From Isoetes taiwanensis (Eukaryota > Streptophyta > Lycopodiopsida > Isoetales > Isoetaceae): a DNA stretch of 64,000 nt. Both the position numbers and the translations under genes were made by a program. Within the stretch, counting starts at the first letter, position 1. The number at the start of each line of letters is the position of its first letter. The notes under the pieces are model-generated. The model was not told the DNA's origin. It was given only the letters and a program-made list of their open reading frames with translations, and made no database searches. The stretch spans positions 12,292,134 to 12,356,133 of the forward strand of contig JAJEKV010000028.1 in assembly GCA_021234155.1 (NCBI GenBank), in the 5' to 3' direction. This document shows, piece by piece, positions 10,294 through 21,091 of the stretch.

Positions 10294-12775
10294 CGGATTA
10301 CCCATATCTATTTTTGTACACGGAAATCAGATATATTAATCCAATAATTTAAAAAAGAATCCTCTTTCAACTACACACAGATTGTGCAACCATGGCGGAT
10401 GGCTAATGAGGGGATTTTGATGGCGGGACCACACGTTAGTATATCATAGTATATTGCAATTTCAAATTGATAGATTAGAGGCTGAGTATGAAGTTCCCCT
10501 TAATTTGATAATTATGTAACATCTAAATGGGTAAAGTAGGGCAATGGAGCTACCATGAAAGCGCAGTAACAAGAATAAGAAATAGAGGATCAGATTATAT
10601 GAAGGGTGCCATTGGGACAAACGGGCAAATTTTCAAAATTTCAACAGTAGAAATTTACGAGGATAGATTGGATAAGAAAATAGAACAAAACACCTGCTTA
10701 AGGTAAATTAGATACTCTAATAAAATATTCGATGTAGGACATGCATAAGTTAGACTCGTAACTAGGAGATAACAAAAAGATTAGGCAAGATTTTGGAGGA
10801 TTTTTTAGACCTAGAGAGATCTTAAGCTTTCAGAATAGGGGCGACAGATATTTGAAGGCGCAATCATGTGAAGCGTAAACACGTAGACACGTGTTCGTTA
10901 GATGACATTGGAGGTATATGAGGGGGGGAGAAGGTTTGCTGTAGATGTTTCTAAGATTTTGGCCAAAGGTTGTGTTTGGTGATTGTGTTTCTTTTTTTAC
11001 TGGCTTTTATTTTAATGGTTCGTCTTCTTCATATTTTTCTTATTTTGTTAGTTTTGTCTTTCCATTTTCGTCACGGGCATGCATGCGACCTCCTAGAACA
11101 GCAAATGGCTGCAGCAGGGTTGCCGGAATTGGCTGGGTTCGTTCTAGTTTTGTGCAGGGCAAAATTACACAGAGGTTCCAAGATTTGCCATCTGTTGCAT
11201 CTGGGTCTTCCATAAATTGTTTACCTTCAGAGGGATTTGGCGTTATGTGTTTACCTTGTGCGGGATTTCTGGATCTACTGCGGCATTTGGCATGGCTCCT
11301 GGATCTGGCTGCGGGATCTCCCATGGCTCCAGAGAGCCCATGCCTAGGTACTGCTGGTAAAGCGTTCACCGGGGTTGGATTCCCCGGCCAGTGGATCCTT
11401 CCACCAACAGAGGATTTAAATTCCTATTCCGCATTTCTTTCTGTGCTTTCTCTATTTTCCTGCCTTCACCGGAGTTTATAAGGCTGCATATTTTGCACCA
11501 GGCTCATGCTTCATCGAACCACTGATATGTGCATGTATTTGCACATCTTGGTGTATCAATTGTTTATACGTGATAATTCAGTGGTTTAACAATGGTTAAA
11601 ACTTAAAAAATAAAATAAAAAAGGTTACACTTAGCGATAAGGTTACACTTAACATATATGTATCTGGGATATGTATCTGGGAATAAATATGGTCAACATA
11701 TATTTATGATTTGTGCGACAATGACCAACGGGCAGAATTAAATTTGGCGTGACCTTGAAGACGTGGGAAAAGAAAACCTAACGAAATAAGAACAACATAA
11801 AAACAAGATGGGATCATTTGGATAGCAAGTGCTAAGATAGATTGATCAATCCGGCGATGCCCCAAGTAAGATGATCACAGGTAACATTCAATCGCTAAAC
11901 AAATCCAAATTGAGGTTTTAGGGTCTGGAGGCACCATCGAAGGTATTATCGTCTATATTTGCGGCTCAAAATTTTACAGCATACATTTCACAATAGTGTC
12001 GAGGTGCAGCTCAGACACGGATAAGGGAAAGCAAGTATTAGAGAAGTAGTCTCAAAGAACAATAACCGTACCAAAAAGACAAATAATGGCAAAAGTGCCT
12101 TGAAACCTAACAATTGCTTATGATCCAGAGTTAGAAAAAATCGGGCCGTGGTATATTTGCTGTAAAGAGTGTAGTATCGGGCCATGCACAAAATGAGGTA
12201 GAGTACATTGCTTGTTCTGCAATCGATAGCATGATGAAAGACAATGGGCACATTTTGAAGATAAACAGGTTCTGGCGGACATGAATGATAAAATTAAAGG
12301 CGAGAATGCAACAAACCTGATCCAATGCTACAATGTGTAGGAGCAATCCAAAACTTGGAGGAATATAACTACAGCTCGATAATTGAGGATACAACCAAGG
12401 TGTGCTAGTTTTGCTGTAAGAAAACTCCTATGGAGTACAAATGTAAAGCTCTAGCTTTAAGAATCGAGGAAAAAAATTGGAAAGCCGGGGAAACTTCAAG
12501 CAAAAACGCACGCAACACATGTTCCCTTCATCCAATTATAAATAGAGAGCACTTTGTTATTGTCACAACTGGATTCTACATCCAGATCTGCCTTGAAGGG
12601 GTTTCAAAGTGCCAATAAATCTTCCATAGCCTCACCACCGCAATGAAGCACAAAAAAGAAAGGGAGCCACTTGTGAAACTTTGAGTAAAGGTAGAGGTTG
12701 CCATAGCCAGGGACATATATCAAATTTGCATTAGATGGAGTTTATTTATGCATAAGAACAAATTATCAATAGAAC
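10294..12775. other. gene-free stretch with long chance frames
   Basis: The 178-codon plus frame at 10945-11481 and the minus frame 11369-11040 overlap in a locally GC-richer patch. Neither shows a domain, a consistent start or a gene neighbour. Minus frames at 11988-12394 are hydrophobic and likewise unrecognised. I see no RNA gene. Confidence 0.4.
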
Positions 12776-13400
12776 AAAATAGATTAGAACCTGTTTTTAT
12801 TGTCCATTGAGACCAACTGGCCCGTGGGACCCAAATAAAGAGGATAACAAGCATATTATTGTTAAGATTAAAAACCCTCACCCAAGAGGGTTTTCAAGGG
12901 AAAAACCTTGGCAGTACTAAGCATGTTGACAAACTGTCCAATGACATATTAGGGTACAATTCAATACCTTGCTGGAGGACATATCTGGGTGTGCATATCC
13001 ATGATCTCTTGAGGATATGATCCCAGTAATCCTACCGAGATCGTGTCTAACACATGTAGCAGCTGGTTCGTTGGGACTAACTCAACATAGCGTGCCCGGA
13101 TATGATCGAATGCCCGACAATTTTAGAGGGTGTGGCATGCATCTTCGTACAAGAGAGCTGATGGATTGGGTTATTCTTTTTCTTTTAAGCTGCAAACCTT
13201 TAGAGTGTGACTTATCTGGTAGCATATCCACATATTGGACAAATGCTTTGCCCTTTATGTCCCGAGCCACTACATTTCAAAGATTTATGCGCCTTTTCAA
13301 GGATGCCATATGTATGTTCACTATACTACTATGGTGTCTGAACCACCACACTTTTAGTTTATCTATACCACAACCTCAGTTTTTTGTATCCAAAAGAAAT
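12776..13400 (-). mobile_element. LINE-B 3'-end copy with conserved stem-loop
   Basis: The 3' end is at the low-coordinate side, with a decayed tail near 12776-12794 followed by the block gtccattgagaccaactggc and cgtgggaccc. It aligns with the neighbouring copy at 13409-13755 through the stem-loop (12866-12907) and on to about 13125. The inner boundary is uncertain because sequence beyond 13125 does not match the neighbour. The two copies lie side by side in the same orientation. Confidence 0.65.
12866..12907 (-). other. LINE-B 3' UTR stem-loop
   Basis: AAAACCCTC at 12871-12879 pairs perfectly with GAGGGTTTT at 12886-12894 around a 6-base loop. The same position carries a stem in other copies (13500-13542, 54138-54180, 57451-57491, and on the opposite strand 16100-16140) although stem bases differ between copies. 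It is followed in each by a block like aagggaaaaacc. In other LINEs, 3' UTR hairpins are recognised by the reverse transcriptase, and a similar role here is inference. Confidence 0.65.
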
Positions 13401-13408
13401 CTAATTCA

Positions 13409-13755
13409 ATAAGAATAGAATAGATTTTTAGCATCCACGGAGACCAATTGGCCTATGGGACCCAAACAAAAAAAAGAGCAGCAAGCCTATTACTGACAGG
13501 ATTAAAAAACCCCCGCCCTGAAGGGTTTCCGAGGGAAAAACCTTAGCAGTAATAAGTATGCTGGCACGCTGTACAATTGTATAGGACAGTTCAGTACCGT
13601 CCCGTAGGACACAAATGAGTCCGTGCATCCATAACCTCCTGGAGGTATGACCCCAACAAACCCACTGACGCCGTAGCCAACAACTGATGCAACGGCTGGC
13701 CAGGCACTAGTAATCGAACATATCGCTCTCGGATATGGGCAAATTGCATTGATTA
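13409..13755 (-). mobile_element. LINE-B 3'-end copy with short (TATTC)n tail
   Basis: The tail gaatagaatag at 13413-13423 is followed by the terminal block (cacggagaccaattggccta at 13436-13455), the stem-loop at 13500-13542 and about 200 bp of further 3' sequence. A minus-strand frame of 87 codons (13765-13502) crosses the stem-loop and is not evidence of a gene. Confidence 0.7.
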
Positions 13756-13959
13756 CTTGACTCAATTATGGGTTGGTAATTTGATTGAAAATGAAGCATT
13801 TGCGATGAATAGAGTACAAAACTCTCTAGCAAAAGATGAAACTTTCTTAGAACATGTAGAATTGATCATTATCTCCTTATTAGCAAATCAAAGAGGTTTG
13901 ATGTGAAGAACTCAAAAGGTTTTGTTCTTTTAGGTGCATCATAATGGATGATAAAGATA

Positions 13960-14245
13960 AATTTGATCTTCTCTCTCTTGATTCTGGCGCATTAGAGAAA
14001 ATACGGGGTCTCCAAAAGACCCTTTGTGAAAATAGAGAAAATCCACATCATGTTTTTGCTCTAGCCAATGAGAGAAGAGTGCCTTTGTTCTTAATCGATA
14101 TATCCCTGCCATAGGATATTGGCTTTGGTTGCTACATGTCTTATTTAGATAGGGTCCCTTCTCCCAAGGGAGACTAATCTGCCACATGCTCCCATGGTGA
14201 TTGTGTAATCTAAAAAGGTATTAAAATATCTCTTAGGAATACTGC
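13960..14245 (+). repeat. dispersed repeat, copy 1
   Basis: The stretch starting near gcattagagaaaatacgggg and ending near tatctcttaggaat resembles 58796-58994 in order and content: gcattagagaaaata, the 'ccacatca..tttttgc' block, and the final 'taggaat'. It is an old dispersed repeat of unknown class with no coding potential. Confidence 0.5.
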
Positions 14246-14329
14246 CCCCCAAAAATATGCCTCGAAATTTGTTTCTCATAAATTTCTTGGAAACTGACAT
14301 GTATGGGCTTTCCTCTCTCTTTCCATTTC

Positions 14330-14440
14330 TCCTTCCATTGAAAACTCCATTCGACTTCCCTCCATTCCGGCTTCCCATCGAAAACTCCATTCGACTTCCA
14401 TCGAAAACTCATTCCCATCGAAAACTCCATTTGGCTTCCA
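14330..14440 (+). repeat. minisatellite
   Basis: Units of about 24 bp around catcgaaaactccattcgac and ttcc are repeated four to five times with small deletions. The open frames crossing it on both strands are by-products of the repeat. Confidence 0.75.
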
Positions 14441-14445
14441 TGTCG

Positions 14446-15840
14446 AAGGTAGGTTATGAAGTTAAGGCATTCATTGTTTGATATAGTTTCAACACCCCTA
14501 CACCGGCTATGCGAGCTGCATGGCTGCTGCCGAAGTTGATGATGATGTTTTGGGGGAGGATTCTACCACTGTTGCTCTTCAACAAAAAATGGACAATGTT
14601 TTTGGAAAAGAAGCTAGCTTGTTTGTTCCTTCTGGTACCATGGCCAACCTTATTTTTGTGATTGTCCATTGTGGGATGCTTAGATAATTCCAATGCTTTC
14701 TTACTTGTGTGCTTTCTTACTTTCAATACGACAGATAAATCGAAGGGATTTCGTTCAAGCTCGTTCAAGCAGGTTAAGCATTTTGAACATGTATATAATA
14801 ATTATTTTTCTTGAGAGATCAAACGGTTATTCAGGTTCAATTCCATAGATTTCTTTAAGATCTGGTGTCTTGGGCTCTAATATATTGGATTTGTCTATTC
14901 GTCAATTCTACCAAAATGTGTTGTCAAATCGCTAAAGTAAACGCAAAAAGCATACTTTCTCACAGGGTCATGCGATGAAGGGAGCAACGAATGGGCACCA
15001 AGTGGAAATCTCTGCTATTCTTTGCTATTAAGTGGTCCATCTCTCCAAATCTCTCCAAGTAAAAGGTCAATATCTCCTTATAAACCTTTCAGACAAAATG
15101 AATAGCTTCTTGTTAAATGTAGAATAGTTTGTAACTCTGAGTTTCCGATTTTGTCAAATATATCAATGAATTGTTGATATTAGATTATATACGGATTGTA
15201 GCCCCACTTAACGAATGAAGATAAATATATATTTGTTTGTATCTTACAAGTTCTTTTGATCTCTATCTTTTGCCAATGAAGGAATATGAAAGATTCTTCT
15301 TCACATTACACAAAAGATCAGTGGATTGAGGATCTGTCAGTTGGAGTTAATAGGATATAGGAGTTTAGATGTTGGGAGCATTAACATGGAGCTGTGGCAT
15401 TTCAACTTACTGTTTGTTGTGTGAACATGAGAAATGAACCAAATTTGTGAATGACTTACGCATTTGCCAATTATTCAATAAAGACATGTGTTATAATCCA
15501 TCACTGGGTTGTAATTAAACTTTCTTAATATTTGAGTACCCAACAGAGTAATAAGATCACTTAAACAAATTGGCTCAGTTGCCAAGCAAGATATTCAAAG
15601 ACTAGTATAGAGCAACAAGCTAAAAGCAATTACATATCCCATCGATTCGAGCCATCGGATCGGCATTCTCGAATGAGCGAGCATGCATCTCTTGCATGCA
15701 TGCATGCATTTTCTATGGCTCTGGTTCATTTGGGATCGCTATTTCTTGCAGCTTCTTGATCGACTTCTCATCGGTGTTTTCTCCTCTCTCAGCAGTTCCC
15801 TTGACTCCCACCCACCCTCCCTTAATGTGTATATTATTGT
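14446..15840. other. gene-free stretch
   Basis: AT-rich sequence without a supported gene. A purine/pyrimidine-alternating gcatgcatgcatgcat run lies at 15693-15708. Confidence 0.45.
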
Positions 15841-15850
15841 AAATGATGTT

Positions 15851-15948
15851 TTTGTTGCGTGGCACGCATGACCAGCAACTCGCTTTTTCGAGATTGTTTT
15901 TTGTTGCGTGGCACGCGTGACTAGCCCCTCACTTTTCGAGGTGGTTGT
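15851..15948 (+). repeat. tandem duplication, 2 x about 49 bp
   Basis: The unit tttgttgcgtggcacgc followed by a gactagc-like spacer and ctttttcgag occurs twice with a few differences. Confidence 0.75.
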
Positions 15949-16081
15949 TTTCTTATCTTTGTGTTGTAGTTTGTTGATGCACAGGTACAACGAGATGCGC
16001 GACTCCGTCTTCTTTAGGCTTCGGGGATTTCTTTGTGGGAGCGTTTGTTTTTGCAGCCTTACGTTGTGTCCAAGCCCCTTG

Positions 16082-16165
16082 CAGAGGGCTTATCACTAGG
16101 GTTTTTCCTCGAAAACCCGAAAGGGCGAGGTTTTTTAATCTCGGTGATAAGCTCTCTGTAGGTAC
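16082..16165 (+). repeat. hairpin enclosing a LINE-B-like stem-loop
   Basis: The arms cagagggcttatcac (16082-16096) and gtgataagctctctg (16143-16157) are inverted copies with one mismatch. They enclose gtttttcctcgaaaaccc and gaggttttttaatc, which is the LINE-B stem-loop read in the opposite orientation. The outer arms are not part of the other copies. This may be a short LINE-B fragment in a palindromic context. Confidence 0.55.
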
Positions 16166-17083
16166 ACTTAACCGACATCTGTAGAATTTTTTTGGGCTCC
16201 AGATGATACAACTGGATATTCCCTGTGTTTTTTCATTGTGGGTAGCTTGCAAATATGCAGCTACCCACTCTCAACCATTGTAGAATTCTGCTGAGATGAA
16301 TGAAAAGCCTAGCTACGGGAGCTAATAGTTATTTGTGAAGTTGCTTTACCTTATCAACAGCTCAAACACATTAATTGGCCATGTTTATAGAAGAATAAGG
16401 TCATTGGCGCCTCAGAATTTAATGCTTATTCAGAATAACAAATCCCTTGAATTCACTAGCACATAACAATAAATGAAGTTGCTGCACTGTTTCCTGGCAC
16501 AACTTAAAAAACAAGCGATGCGTCCACCAAATTTCCTGTAAGAACCTGCTTAAGTTCTTGTAATAAATTGAAACAACTGAAACATTGTACTGGTTATTCA
16601 ATAAAATGATAATGGCAATTCTCAAATTCATAGAACAAACTTTGTTCCCACTTCAGAACTTGATTCTTTTGTTACAACTTCAATCAAGGAGTGTCCTTCA
16701 TAGTGGCATTCTATTAGATCTGTCATACACCTGTTTTCCGTCAATGAATCCTCAAGAAATGCAACACCTTATAAGGCCAGTCCTTTTGCTCATAAATCCT
16801 GGTTAGAATTGTATATAAGTCCAGGGAATTGAACCCGAATAGACAAAAGTGCCTATGTCCAATAGCATGTAGCAAGCACAGTATCATGCCACATTGCATA
16901 TCACAAAGCAAAGATTATGATCAATGGAACTAAAACGTACTTATCAAGTTAATTACAAGATCCAATAGTCTTAACACTATGAATCTCAGAGTCAATTGAT
17001 GATGAATCAAAGCCCTATGCCCAGAAAATAACTTGTAAATTAAAATGGTGTACAAGGAAAATTACCTATGGAGCCTAATCCCC
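16166..17083. other. no supported gene
   Basis: Short frames near 16419-16806 on both strands show no family resemblance. Nothing else is recognised. Confidence 0.4.
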
Positions 17084-17753
17084 TGTGATGTTCCCCTAAA
17101 ATATATGGTATAAATACATATATTTTATGGCCACGTCACCATACAATTCTACATCAATAGACTTGTATGCGACCAATGTGGGAGAGATGACTAAGTTATC
17201 TATATAACTTAGCCAACCTAAGGTAAGAAGCCATTTCCACATGGCCTTACCTTATATGCGAACCGTCACATAGACGCACCTATGGGAGCCAAATGGTAGA
17301 CATGTAAACCCTAACATATAATGAAGCTAAATCCTAAACCTTAGCCACTTTTGGCTCCACCAATCTCAGACCCACCAGTTCGCGATTAGAGCTCCGACTT
17401 GAAGACCGTCTTTGACAGCCCGAGTTGCAGCAACGAAGGAGGACCATCTTCTCCAACCACTTGCTATGGAGAACTAGGGAGTTAGTAATACCGCAGTATT
17501 GCAGTAGAGCCATCCTAGAACCTATTGTTCTGAACATGAACCCAAATCAATGAACCCTAACTATAAGTTAGATGTATGTGATTAGGATTAGTTGTTATTC
17601 TCGTTTATTATCAAGATTATGTTGATATGATGTTGGTTGATCTCATGTTTGCACCTCTTGTGTATTGGGAAGGGGGCTAGAGACCTAGTAGCCACTAGTA
17701 GATGATGCTCCTAGTTTAGACCCATTAGTTCCCATTATTATGCGGCCTGTGCA
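17084..17753 (+). repeat. LTR-like dispersed repeat, copy 1
   Basis: The copy begins TGTGATGTTCCCC and ends GGCCTGTGCA. It aligns along its length with 30782-31533: the accccta/tatataaata block, 'ggccacgtcacca', 'gccacttttggctcc', the 'ttagatg(t/c)atgtgatta' block and 'attgggaaggggg'. The two copies diverge immediately after the shared ...TGTGCA, so start TG and end CA fit LTR ends. A possible TATA-type sequence, ggtataaatacat, lies close to the left end. No target duplication or internal coding sequence is visible, so a solo LTR is likely but unproven. Confidence 0.6.
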
Positions 17754-17766
17754 TAGAGCCCATCAT

Positions 17767-18124
17767 CTAACACATTTAAATTAAATTCCCCCTGAAATCC
17801 CCTATGGTCTGGGTGTATATTCACACGGAGGGTGATTCCGGGTATCGAGAGCTATTGGATGGACATATTTGCCCTTTATTCCTCGATCCAACCCGTACAT
17901 AGTGATCCTCGTTTGTGGGGTATATTTATATAAGTTTTTGTATACGGTATATTTACGTTTGCAAAATACTATGAGTTTTGAGAGAATTTACTGAATGGTG
18001 TTGATTTTATACATGTCTTATATGATTAAAGGGGCTCTCGCTGTCCTATGTCCCTCCCACCCCCCGGGTGAATATGCACCCAAATCAAAGGGGGTTTCAG
18101 GGAAATTTAATTTAAATGTGTTGG
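17767..18124. mobile_element. MITE-like element with long terminal inverted repeats, copy 1
   Basis: The left end, ctaacacatttaaattaaat followed by tccccctgaaa, is mirrored at 18090-18124. The mirror continues inward through a gggtgtatattcac / gtgaatatgcaccc pair, giving inverted arms of roughly 70 bp. Internal sequence such as tatcgagagct..ttggatgg and ttgcaaaatacta is shared with the second copy at 50677-50917. No transposase is encoded. No convincing target duplication was found; AT dinucleotides flank both ends. The class is therefore not assignable. Confidence 0.75.
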
Positions 18125-18169
18125 ATGCAATGGTTTGTGTTAATTAATGTTAATGGTAGTTGTGTGTTG

Positions 18170-18193
18170 GTTAACAAAAAAAAAAAAAAAAAA
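18170..18193. repeat. poly-A run
   Basis: A homopolymeric A run of about 22 bases follows ggttaac. No LINE body is recognisable beside it. Confidence 0.8.
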
Positions 18194-18641
18194 ATGGCCC
18201 CTTCGAGGCCTTGGGAATATACAAAACACTGTTATATATAATATTTTAGGATATAGAAGCAACGTAATATGAGAGTGGCAATAAAGAAAGACAATTACAT
18301 TGATAGTTAAGAAACTTATGTGGGATTTGAACCCAGAGACCGTGGGCGAAACTCCTTTATTCAGCCAAAATAACAACATTTAGATAATGCTGCAAAGAAT
18401 GCAAAACTAACTTGCAATGATAAAGTGGCTTGCAACAAGTGTTTGGCTTTTCGCATGCCATACATTAGCTCCAAATTCTAAGTATGAAACAACACAAATG
18501 GAGGTCTGTGGAGTGTCCATCTATTGTTGGCATTATCATACTGTTCAGGCTCGCAGTTTCACTTCTGAAGAGCATTGAGATATCAGTTTCACTTCGCATG
18601 CAGAGAGATACAATATATAGCGATAGATGGTTACTTCGTTT

Positions 18642-18714
18642 GGCTGTATGGCTCAATTGGTAGAGCACTGGGCCCTTAACCTAATGGTCGCAGGTTCAAG
18701 TCCCGCTCTACCCA
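18642..18714 (+). tRNA. tRNA-Lys(CUU)-like gene, organelle type, probably a pseudogene
   Basis: The order is acceptor ggctgta, D arm gctcaattggtagagc, anticodon loop CCCTTAA with anticodon CTT inside the stem TGGG/CCTA, variable loop, and T arm gcaggttcaagtcccgc. The sequence resembles plant mitochondrial and bacterial tRNA-Lys more than the nuclear cytosolic tRNA-Lys, which suggests transfer from an organelle genome. Damage: the acceptor stem has two mismatches (position 3 C:C and position 6 T:C). The anticodon is CTT, where the organellar gene has TTT. The T-loop B box (ggttcaagtcc) is intact. Confidence 0.65.
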
Positions 18715-18720
18715 CCCTTT

Positions 18721-18751
18721 TCTCTTTCTTTCTTTCTTTCTTTCTTTCTTT
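18721..18751 (+). repeat. (TTTC)n microsatellite
   Basis: About 7 units of TTTC lie directly downstream of the tRNA-like sequence. Confidence 0.9.
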
Positions 18752-18805
18752 GCAAGCCTAGCTGGCCTCCTCTCGCATTCCATTCATTCCCTCTCATTCT
18801 GGACT

Positions 18806-18875
18806 GGTTACGGATAGGGGGACTCGAACCCCACTCCCACCCAAGATACGCGACCGATTAGGTCATTAGATCGCA
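18806..18875 (-). tRNA. degenerate tRNA-like sequence with B box
   Basis: On the minus strand the T arm tggggttcgagtccccc contains a perfect RNA polymerase III B box (ggttcgagtcc, 18820-18830). About 30 bases upstream lies an A-box-like taatgacctaatcggtcg. The anticodon arm cannot be folded and the acceptor strands do not match. It is either a decayed tRNA or the tRNA-derived head of a SINE. Confidence 0.35.
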
Positions 18876-18884
18876 TGGCATTGC

Positions 18885-19915
18885 TTGCTTTCCCCTCTCC
18901 CTAGCCAATTCGGTTCGGGACCTATCTTGCATAGTTGCCTGCAGGATGCCAGTGCCTGCTCAACTGTTAAAATGCAGCAAACATATTTGTGCTTTTGCAA
19001 ATGTCTGCGTAGGATTTTTCCTATTAGAAGGCAGCCAACAATTGTGTGGCATTGTATTGCACCATGAAATCTATGAGAGATGCAGCTCAGCACAAATGTA
19101 TATACATATAGAACATTCCTTGAAATATTGGTGCCTTTATTCCTGTATCCAAAAAGGTCTTGAGATCTGTCACAAGGTTAGCACCAATTGTGCTACTGTA
19201 AAGTACAAATGGGCCATTTTAGCACAAAAGTGTTTGAGCAATTATTTTCTGAGATATGATATCATGTTATCACCAGCAACTGAGAACTTCCAATTGGGTG
19301 CAAATATCTATCTCCTACCAGGATCTTGTAATAAGTTGTTAGTTTCATGTTCCCATGTCTCTGTTATTGTTTATGATGTATGCATTCTTGCCTTTATTTT
19401 TTAATTTTCGAACCTCTTCCAACAACAATTTTCTTTCCTTCTATTGCTTCAAAGTCAATCATCATTTAGCCAGACTTTTTGCCCTTCCAGCTGGCTTCTA
19501 TGTTGCATTATCCTCTCGCGTGCCTCACTAGAAGCAAATTTAAGAAGTGCCGGTTTAATTCGTTCTTCTGTTTACTTTCTCAATGTTTTACAAGTTTTGA
19601 CTTCTGGATTAATGAAGTTGCTTGATTTCTTCCCTTGCATTTTTTAAATCTTTGATAAGGAATGAAGCAACTATATCAGTTCCATGTGATCCAGGCCTTC
19701 TTGCCGCTGTGCTCCACTTTCACTGCTGCCTTTTTGTGAGTTTTTTCAAATTTCATATTGGGGTTTTGTTGACACACATAAACTGGAATCCTAAAGTCCG
19801 CGACCAAAACTAGCGCCTAATTAGCGATCTGTAATAACCTGTTATTTTCATGTTCCCATTTGTGAAGACATAATGTGCAAATTACATCTCTGAAGAAAGT
19901 CGTGAAAAATCCCCC
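18885..19915. other. no firmly supported gene; possible decayed coding traces
   Basis: A plus frame of 152 codons (18946-19404) is Cys/Ile-rich and unrecognised. On the minus strand near 19730-19450, short stretches such as KPALLKFASSEARE resemble the RNA-binding domain of some LINE ORF1 proteins but are spread over three frames. I do not call a gene. Confidence 0.3.
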
Positions 19916-19918
19916 TCG

Positions 19919-19942
19919 ATTTTTTTTTTTTTTTTTTTTTTT
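19919..19942. repeat. poly-T run
   Basis: A homopolymeric T tract of about 22 bases. No LINE body is clear next to it. Confidence 0.8.
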
Positions 19943-20017
19943 GTTGGGGGAGCGTGAGAAATCTTCGTACTTTGCCTTGCCATTTTGATGGAGGAAACCG
20001 CATTGGGGAGGGGGTTT

Positions 20018-20080
20018 CCTAAAATAAACCCCCTGACGGCCGCCCATGGCTTGCGCGCCGCCCGAGTTTATTTTAGGAAA
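20018..20080. repeat. hairpin with 17 bp arms and GC-rich loop
   Basis: ggtttcctaaaataaac and gtttattttaggaaacc flank a GC-rich loop (cccctgacggccgcccatgg..). The arms are perfect complements. It lies about 30 bp left of the inverted-repeat-bounded block at 20109-21091. Confidence 0.75.
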
Positions 20081-20108
20081 CCCCAAAATCTTGGTTATCT
20101 AATAAATA

Positions 20109-21091
20109 TCCACAAGGACGAAATTTTGCTACGTGGCAAGAAAAAAAGGAAAAAATTTGGTTCTATTCTCTTTCGGCGAGCGACGGAGTGGTGCAGTGAG
20201 CGACAAAGTGAGCTTTGCAAGCTTGCTTGCTTGTGATAGATTCGATGGCTTGCTTGTTTCTTTTGTTTTGTGACAGCTTTTCTTTTCATGCATCAGTATG
20301 GCGGAACTATTGTTTTTTTTTTTTTTTTTTTTTTGAAGAACGACACACTTTATTGAAACACCAAGCCAAAAGCCAGATACAGATGCAGAGGCGGGAATAA
20401 AATTTCAAAGGATAATCATGATCCACTGAATAGAACCACCAGCCTATGCATAAGACAACACACTCAAATAGGACTCAAATATCAACTGTCGTTTGGCAGG
20501 AGCAAGCGAAGAACAATGGTAGGCCTTAGCGATTCTAGCTTGTGCGTCCTGGAGGACTACTGCAGGGGGAATATCCAAACCCTGAAAGATACACAATCTT
20601 CTGCGCTTCCAGATGGACCACATCAACCATCTTGATGCCAAATGAAATGCTTGACTCCGCACCTTATTCCAAGTATCCGGATAAATAGCCAGAAGCACTT
20701 GCTGACTTGTCAATGTCACATGAAAAAGAGAGAGCAGCCAAGACCAAACAGGCTGGAGATGATCACATAAAAAGAAACAATGCTCAATGGTCTCATCCCT
20801 TTGCTTATTGTGGCGGAGCTATGGCATAGGAAGCCCTGTTTGCCGTGAAACAAACTAGTATGGCGGAGTTATGACATCTTGAAAACACAATAAACGGAGG
20901 TTTAAACACAGCCCGACCTCCATAGCTAGAGCTTTGCAAAGCGGAACCTCCATAGCCGACCTCCATAGCCAGAGCGGTCCAACTGAAATCAGAAAACCTT
21001 TTGGAGGTTTCTTGGTGGAGCTCTGGTGGCGCCGCGGTTGTTTACTGTTTTGAACAAAAGCATAAAAAACCAAAAATTTCGTCCTTGTGGA
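20109..21091. repeat. block bounded by 18 bp inverted repeats, containing a LINE insertion
   Basis: ccacaaggacgaaatttt at the left edge is the exact reverse complement of aaaatttcgtccttgtgg at the right edge. Without the LINE at 20311-20856 and its duplicated target the block is about 420 bp, a plausible size for a non-autonomous DNA element. No flanking target duplication was found. The phrase cttgccttgccattttg also recurs outside both edges (near 19970 and 21112). Confidence 0.5.
20311..20856 (-). mobile_element. 5'-truncated L1-type LINE
   Basis: A poly-T run at 20311-20334 marks the 3' end. A 16 bp target duplication with two mismatches flanks the copy (agtatggcggaactat at 20295-20310, agtatggcggagttat at 20857-20872). 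The minus-strand frame 20719-20444 encodes the end of ORF2, with the typical FHLASRWLMWSIWKRRRL segment that follows the zinc finger of plant L1 reverse transcriptases. The 41511-41700 copy shares the same 3' UTR. Confidence 0.85.

Noticed and set aside
10945-11481. 178-codon plus-strand frame as a gene
   Set aside because: No domain, no homologous copy and a heavily overlapping minus frame. The local GC rise is enough to explain the length.
12145-12400. Copia-like pol stretch (EVEYIACSAIDS) on the plus strand
   Set aside because: One short resemblance among many stops; not enough to separate from chance.
19450-19730. Minus-strand traces resembling a LINE ORF1 RNA-binding domain
   Set aside because: The matching residues fall in three frames and no tail or insertion boundary was found.
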